Positions 7,692 through 9,724 of a stretch of 9,724 nt of DNA are shown one piece after another. Positions within the stretch are counted from its first letter, which is position 1, and each line of letters begins with the position of its first letter. The notes beneath the pieces are model-generated. The model worked only from the letters and a program-made list of their open reading frames with translations. It was not told where the DNA came from and ran no database searches. A program made the position numbers and the translations under genes. Source of the DNA: Clostridiales bacterium (GTDB lineage: Bacteria; Bacillota_A; Clostridia; Lachnospirales; Lachnospiraceae); NCBI GenBank assembly GCA_030154385.1, contig JASKJZ010000066.1, positions 1 to 9,724 of the forward strand, in the 5' to 3' direction.

Positions 7692-8767
7692 AATATTTTA
7701 TTTTAATGGAGGATATCAAAGAAGAAATCCGAAGTGGTAAGATTAGGCCAGGTGAAAAGCTTCCGTCTGAAAATCAGTTGAGCGAACGCTATGAGGTGAG
7801 TCGCCATACGGTTAGAAAGGCGCTATCCATTCTCGAGAATGAAGGCTTTATTCTTGCGGAACAGGGGAAGGGGACTTTTTGTGCGGATACGGTAATGACG
7901 CGGGGAAATACAAAAATCATAGCGGTGGTTACGACCTATTTATCAAACTATATCTTTCCAAGACTGATAAGAGGTATGGATGAGGTGCTCACAAAGAGGG
8001 GGTATTCTCTTATTTTGAAAAATACAAAAAATAGCCGTGCCCTTGAGATTGAAGCACTGGAGGACTTAAAAAAGAAAAATGTAGATGGAATCATTATTGA
8101 GCCCAGCAAGAGTCAAATCTATTCCAGACACTTGGAGATATACAATCAGTTTGAGGCCTGTCATATTCCTATTGTGTTTATTCACAGCACCTATCCGCAA
8201 TTTAAGGAAAAACCATGTGTGGAGATGGATGACGAAAAGGGTGCATACCTGTTAACAAAGTATTTAATCGATTTGGGACATAAGCATTTGGCAGGCATCT
8301 TTAAAACCGACGACAGTCAGGGATTTCGTCGTCACATTGGTTTTGTTAAGGCTTTAAATGACCATAAGCTTGTGTATGATCCTGAAAAGGTCATTTGGTA
8401 TCACACAGAAGATAAGTATTTAAAGCCTAAGGCAGAGATCATGGACATGATTGATAAAGGGAATACCTTTGATGGCATCGTATGCTATAACGACCAGATT
8501 GCATTTGAAGTGCTGGAAGCATTGAGGGCAAGGGGAATGAAGGTTCCAAGAGATGTCTCGATTACAGGATTTGATAACACCAGAAAGGTGGATGAAGACG
8601 GGATAGGAATTACAAGTATTGAGCATCCAAAGGAAAGGCTTGGGCAGATGGCGGCTGAATACATGCTGGAGCTTTTGGAAGGAAAGCAAAGCAAGGAGCA
8701 TACGATAAAAAGAAAAATAGAACCGGAGCTTGTGATTAAAAATTCATGCAGAGATCGGAGAGAGTAG
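7667..8767 (+). CDS. GntR-family regulator with LacI-type sugar-binding domain (AraR-like)
   Basis: A cytoplasmic DNA-binding regulator, likely a repressor released by a small ligand. Residues about 8-75 form a GntR winged helix (KLPSENQLSERYEVSRHTVR at 31-50, then AEQGKGTF at 64-71). Residues about 82-350 are a LacI/periplasmic-binding-type domain (IIEPSKS 143-149, DLGHKHLAGIF 202-212, CYNDQIAFEVLEAL 273-286, VPRDVSITGFDN 293-304, GITSIEHP 314-321). This order is that of Bacillus AraR, the arabinose repressor. No arabinose genes or AraR-like operator are visible, so the ligand is unknown. I prefer ATG 7667 because AAGGA (7649-7653) is almost against the alternative ATG at 7655; the chosen spacing of 13 is rather long, so translation may depend on coupling to the overlapping upstream gene. 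Confidence 0.88.
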   Translation: MENQNGRLKYFILMEDIKEEIRSGKIRPGEKLPSENQLSERYEVSRHTVRKALSILENEGFILAEQGKGTFCADTVMTRGNTKIIAVVTTYLSNYIFPRLIRGMDEVLTKRGYSLILKNTKNSRALEIEALEDLKKKNVDGIIIEPSKSQIYSRHLEIYNQFEACHIPIVFIHSTYPQFKEKPCVEMDDEKGAYLLTKYLIDLGHKHLAGIFKTDDSQGFRRHIGFVKALNDHKLVYDPEKVIWYHTEDKYLKPKAEIMDMIDKGNTFDGIVCYNDQIAFEVLEALRARGMKVPRDVSITGFDNTRKVDEDGIGITSIEHPKERLGQMAAEYMLELLEGKQSKEHTIKRKIEPELVIKNSCRDRRE

Positions 8768-8769
8768 GA

Positions 8770-9138
8770 ATGAATCAAAAAAGGGGAAAATTATATAATG
8801 TAATATTTCCAATTTGGATGCTTTGGTTATTTCCAATGACATGGTTTGCCGTAAATTTTATTAATTTCGATATGCAGACAGCATTGGGGAGATGCTGGTA
8901 TGACAATATTGTGAATCCTGTCAATCTCAATCCCTTCCGAAGTGTTTATGCAGTTCTATGGGTCACAATGTGTGTTGTGATTACTGCTGTTTTCATTTAT
9001 TTGTTCAATTATAAATTTTGTCTTAAAAAAGCGGATATGGAACGTAAGCTAAAGAAAAAAGTGGCGTTGGCACTTGCGATTTTTACAGCCCCATATTTGT
9101 TCTATCTTCCAACAATTTGGTTTTATAAAGGGTTTTAA
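8770..9138 (+). CDS. Small three-helix membrane protein of unknown function
   Basis: I do not recognise a characterised family. The 122-residue product has three hydrophobic stretches, about 11-31 (VIFPIWMLWLFPMTWFAVNF), 60-79 and 98-117, so it is probably an integral inner-membrane protein. The N-terminus before the first helix is basic (MNQKRGK), and a Lys/Arg-rich segment (84-97, KCLKK-like to KLKKK) lies between helices 2 and 3, which by the positive-inside rule suggests both are cytoplasmic. The start is supported by GGAG at 8757-8760, 9 bases upstream, and lies only 2 bases after the regulator's stop, so the two are co-transcribed. A terminator follows. Similar short proteins with an FPxWxLWLFPxTW-like start seem common in Clostridia, from memory only. 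Confidence 0.72.
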   Translation: MNQKRGKLYNVIFPIWMLWLFPMTWFAVNFINFDMQTALGRCWYDNIVNPVNLNPFRSVYAVLWVTMCVVITAVFIYLFNYKFCLKKADMERKLKKKVALALAIFTAPYLFYLPTIWFYKGF

Positions 9139-9144
9139 GTGGAT

Positions 9145-9193
9145 AAAAAAGAAAGTTCATTTCTATTTCGTGTAGATGGATTTTCTTTTTTTT
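9145..9193 (+). terminator. Rho-independent terminator after the membrane protein gene
   Basis: GAAAGTTCA (9151-9159) pairs with 9177-9185 with G-U pairs, then after a 2-base bulge TCTA (9162-9165) pairs with TAGA (9173-9176), leaving a 7-base loop. Eight T residues follow (9186-9193), and an A run at 9145-9150 can extend the stem. It ends the unit 6321-9138. Confidence 0.78.
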
Positions 9194-9194
9194 A

Positions 9195-9224
9195 TTGACA
9201 TAATATATCATGATGATATATTAT
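9195..9224 (+). promoter_or_regulatory. Predicted promoter for the iron-sulfur membrane protein
   Basis: A perfect -35 TTGACA (9195-9200) is followed by TATTAT (9219-9224, 18-bp spacer) or TATATT (9217-9222, 16-bp spacer). The expected start is near 9230. It begins right after the upstream terminator and overlaps an inverted repeat. Confidence 0.75.
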
Positions 9225-9245
9225 GTATGTATCATACTGATATAT
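9200..9245. promoter_or_regulatory. Two similar inverted repeats, likely tandem operator
   Basis: The first dyad is perfect: ATAATATATCA (9200-9210), TGA, then its complement (9214-9224); it covers the spacer and -10 of the promoter. The second is ATGTATCA (9227-9234), TAC, TGATATAT (9238-9245), with one arm mismatch, and lies at and after the expected transcription start. Both share the core ATRTATCA-N3-TGATATAT, with centres 24 bp apart. The location suggests repression by a dimeric regulator; its family cannot be told from the sequence. The AT-rich composition makes some symmetry possible by chance, but not easily two copies with the same core. Confidence 0.65.
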
Positions 9246-9258
9246 AGGAGGGTTTCTT

Positions 9259-9724
9259 ATGAAGCGGCAACAGATTAGAAAATTATTGCTTACGATTTCC
9301 TTTTTGTTATTTCCCATTACCCTGTTTTATTTTTCACCTGCATTGATTATCAATGCAGCGCTTTCAGGCATCATCAATGGAAGTTTTATAGTTTTTTTAT
9401 TACTATTCATACTATCCATACCCTTTAGCCGTCTATACTGTGCCTATTTATGTCCCGCAGGGGGTCTGCAAGCTTGCAGTGCTTCCATCAATGGCAAGCT
9501 GCCAAAGCAGGGTTGGAGAAATTATATAAAATACGTGATATTTAGTATCTGGATCGGTGTAATTATTGCCTGTTATTTCATCAAAGGCAGCATCACTGGA
9601 GTAGATTTTTTCTTTGAGACCACACATGGCATTTCGGTGACAAGTGTACAAAGCTACGTGATCTATTACGGGATTGTCATACTGATTTTTTTGCCTTCTG
9701 TTTTATTTGGCAAGCAGCTTTTTT
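9259..9724 (+). CDS. Membrane-bound 4Fe-4S protein, NapH/CcoG-like, 3'-truncated by window edge
   Basis: The 155 visible residues resemble the membrane part of polytopic ferredoxin-like proteins such as NapH, CcoG and NosR, which carry electrons at the inner membrane. Hydrophobic segments lie at about 9-34, 41-58, 91-108 and 133-150. The motif SRLYCAYLCPAGGLQ (57-71) holds Cys61 and Cys65 in the CxxxCP pattern typical of this family. The visible part stops at LFGKQLF, where relatives usually carry a second CxxxCP motif and then a ferredoxin-type 4Fe-4S domain; neither can be seen here. The start is secure: AGGAGGG (9246-9252) lies 6 bases before the ATG. It has its own promoter and operator and is probably regulated apart from the upstream genes. 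The electron partner is unknown. Confidence 0.85.
   Translation, partial: MKRQQIRKLLLTISFLLFPITLFYFSPALIINAALSGIINGSFIVFLLLFILSIPFSRLYCAYLCPAGGLQACSASINGKLPKQGWRNYIKYVIFSIWIGVIIACYFIKGSITGVDFFFETTHGISVTSVQSYVIYYGIVILIFLPSVLFGKQLF

Noticed and set aside
9448..9651. A 67-codon minus-strand open frame opposite the iron-sulfur membrane protein
   Set aside because: It lies wholly within a clear plus-strand membrane protein gene and shows no independent coding signal.

Overview
The window appears to join two unrelated pieces of low-GC Firmicute DNA. The left piece (1 to about 2190) holds the 3' part of a tyrosine recombinase gene and, facing it, most of a sufB gene. The recombinase looks like those of phages or integrative elements, and the SufB C-terminus (ends EMEGSVG) looks Lactobacillales-like; both are impressions from memory, not searches. 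The right piece (about 2175 to 9724) reads like an anaerobic Clostridia (Lachnospiraceae-like) chromosome: cobalamin genes, a polysaccharide pyruvyl transferase family gene, an AraR-type GntR regulator, a small membrane protein and a membrane-bound iron-sulfur protein.

The pieces meet at 2175-2191, where the same 17 bases can be read as SufB coding on the minus strand and CbiJ coding on the plus strand. SufB loses roughly its first 90 residues there, and cbiJ loses its native start, ribosome binding site and upstream operon. This is either a chimeric assembly or clone, or a real rearrangement through short homology. It is the most important caveat for anyone using this annotation.

Layout. 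1-978: recombinase, cut by the left edge. 981-1064: a perfect 12-bp tandem repeat and a minus-strand terminator for sufB. 1076-2191: sufB remnant. 2157-6282: three cobalamin genes with 4-base ATGA overlaps: a CbiJ-CbiE-CbiT triple fusion, cbiA and cbiL. They supply a reductase, three methylation steps including a decarboxylation, and the a,c-diamidation of corrin ring synthesis, probably by the oxygen-independent route. 6254-6283: a near-consensus promoter overlapping the cbiL stop, starting a new unit. 6321-9138: pyruvyl transferase family protein, GntR/LacI-hybrid regulator and 122-residue membrane protein, tightly spaced and probably co-transcribed, ending at a strong terminator (9145-9193). 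9195-9245: a second promoter with two similar inverted repeats on it, driving a NapH-like membrane iron-sulfur protein (9259 to the right edge, incomplete).

No RNA genes, CRISPR arrays, insertion sequences or cobalamin riboswitch were seen. No stretch longer than 300 bases lacks a gene. I found no clearly new biological system; the best candidates for follow-up are the junction and the double operator upstream of the iron-sulfur protein.
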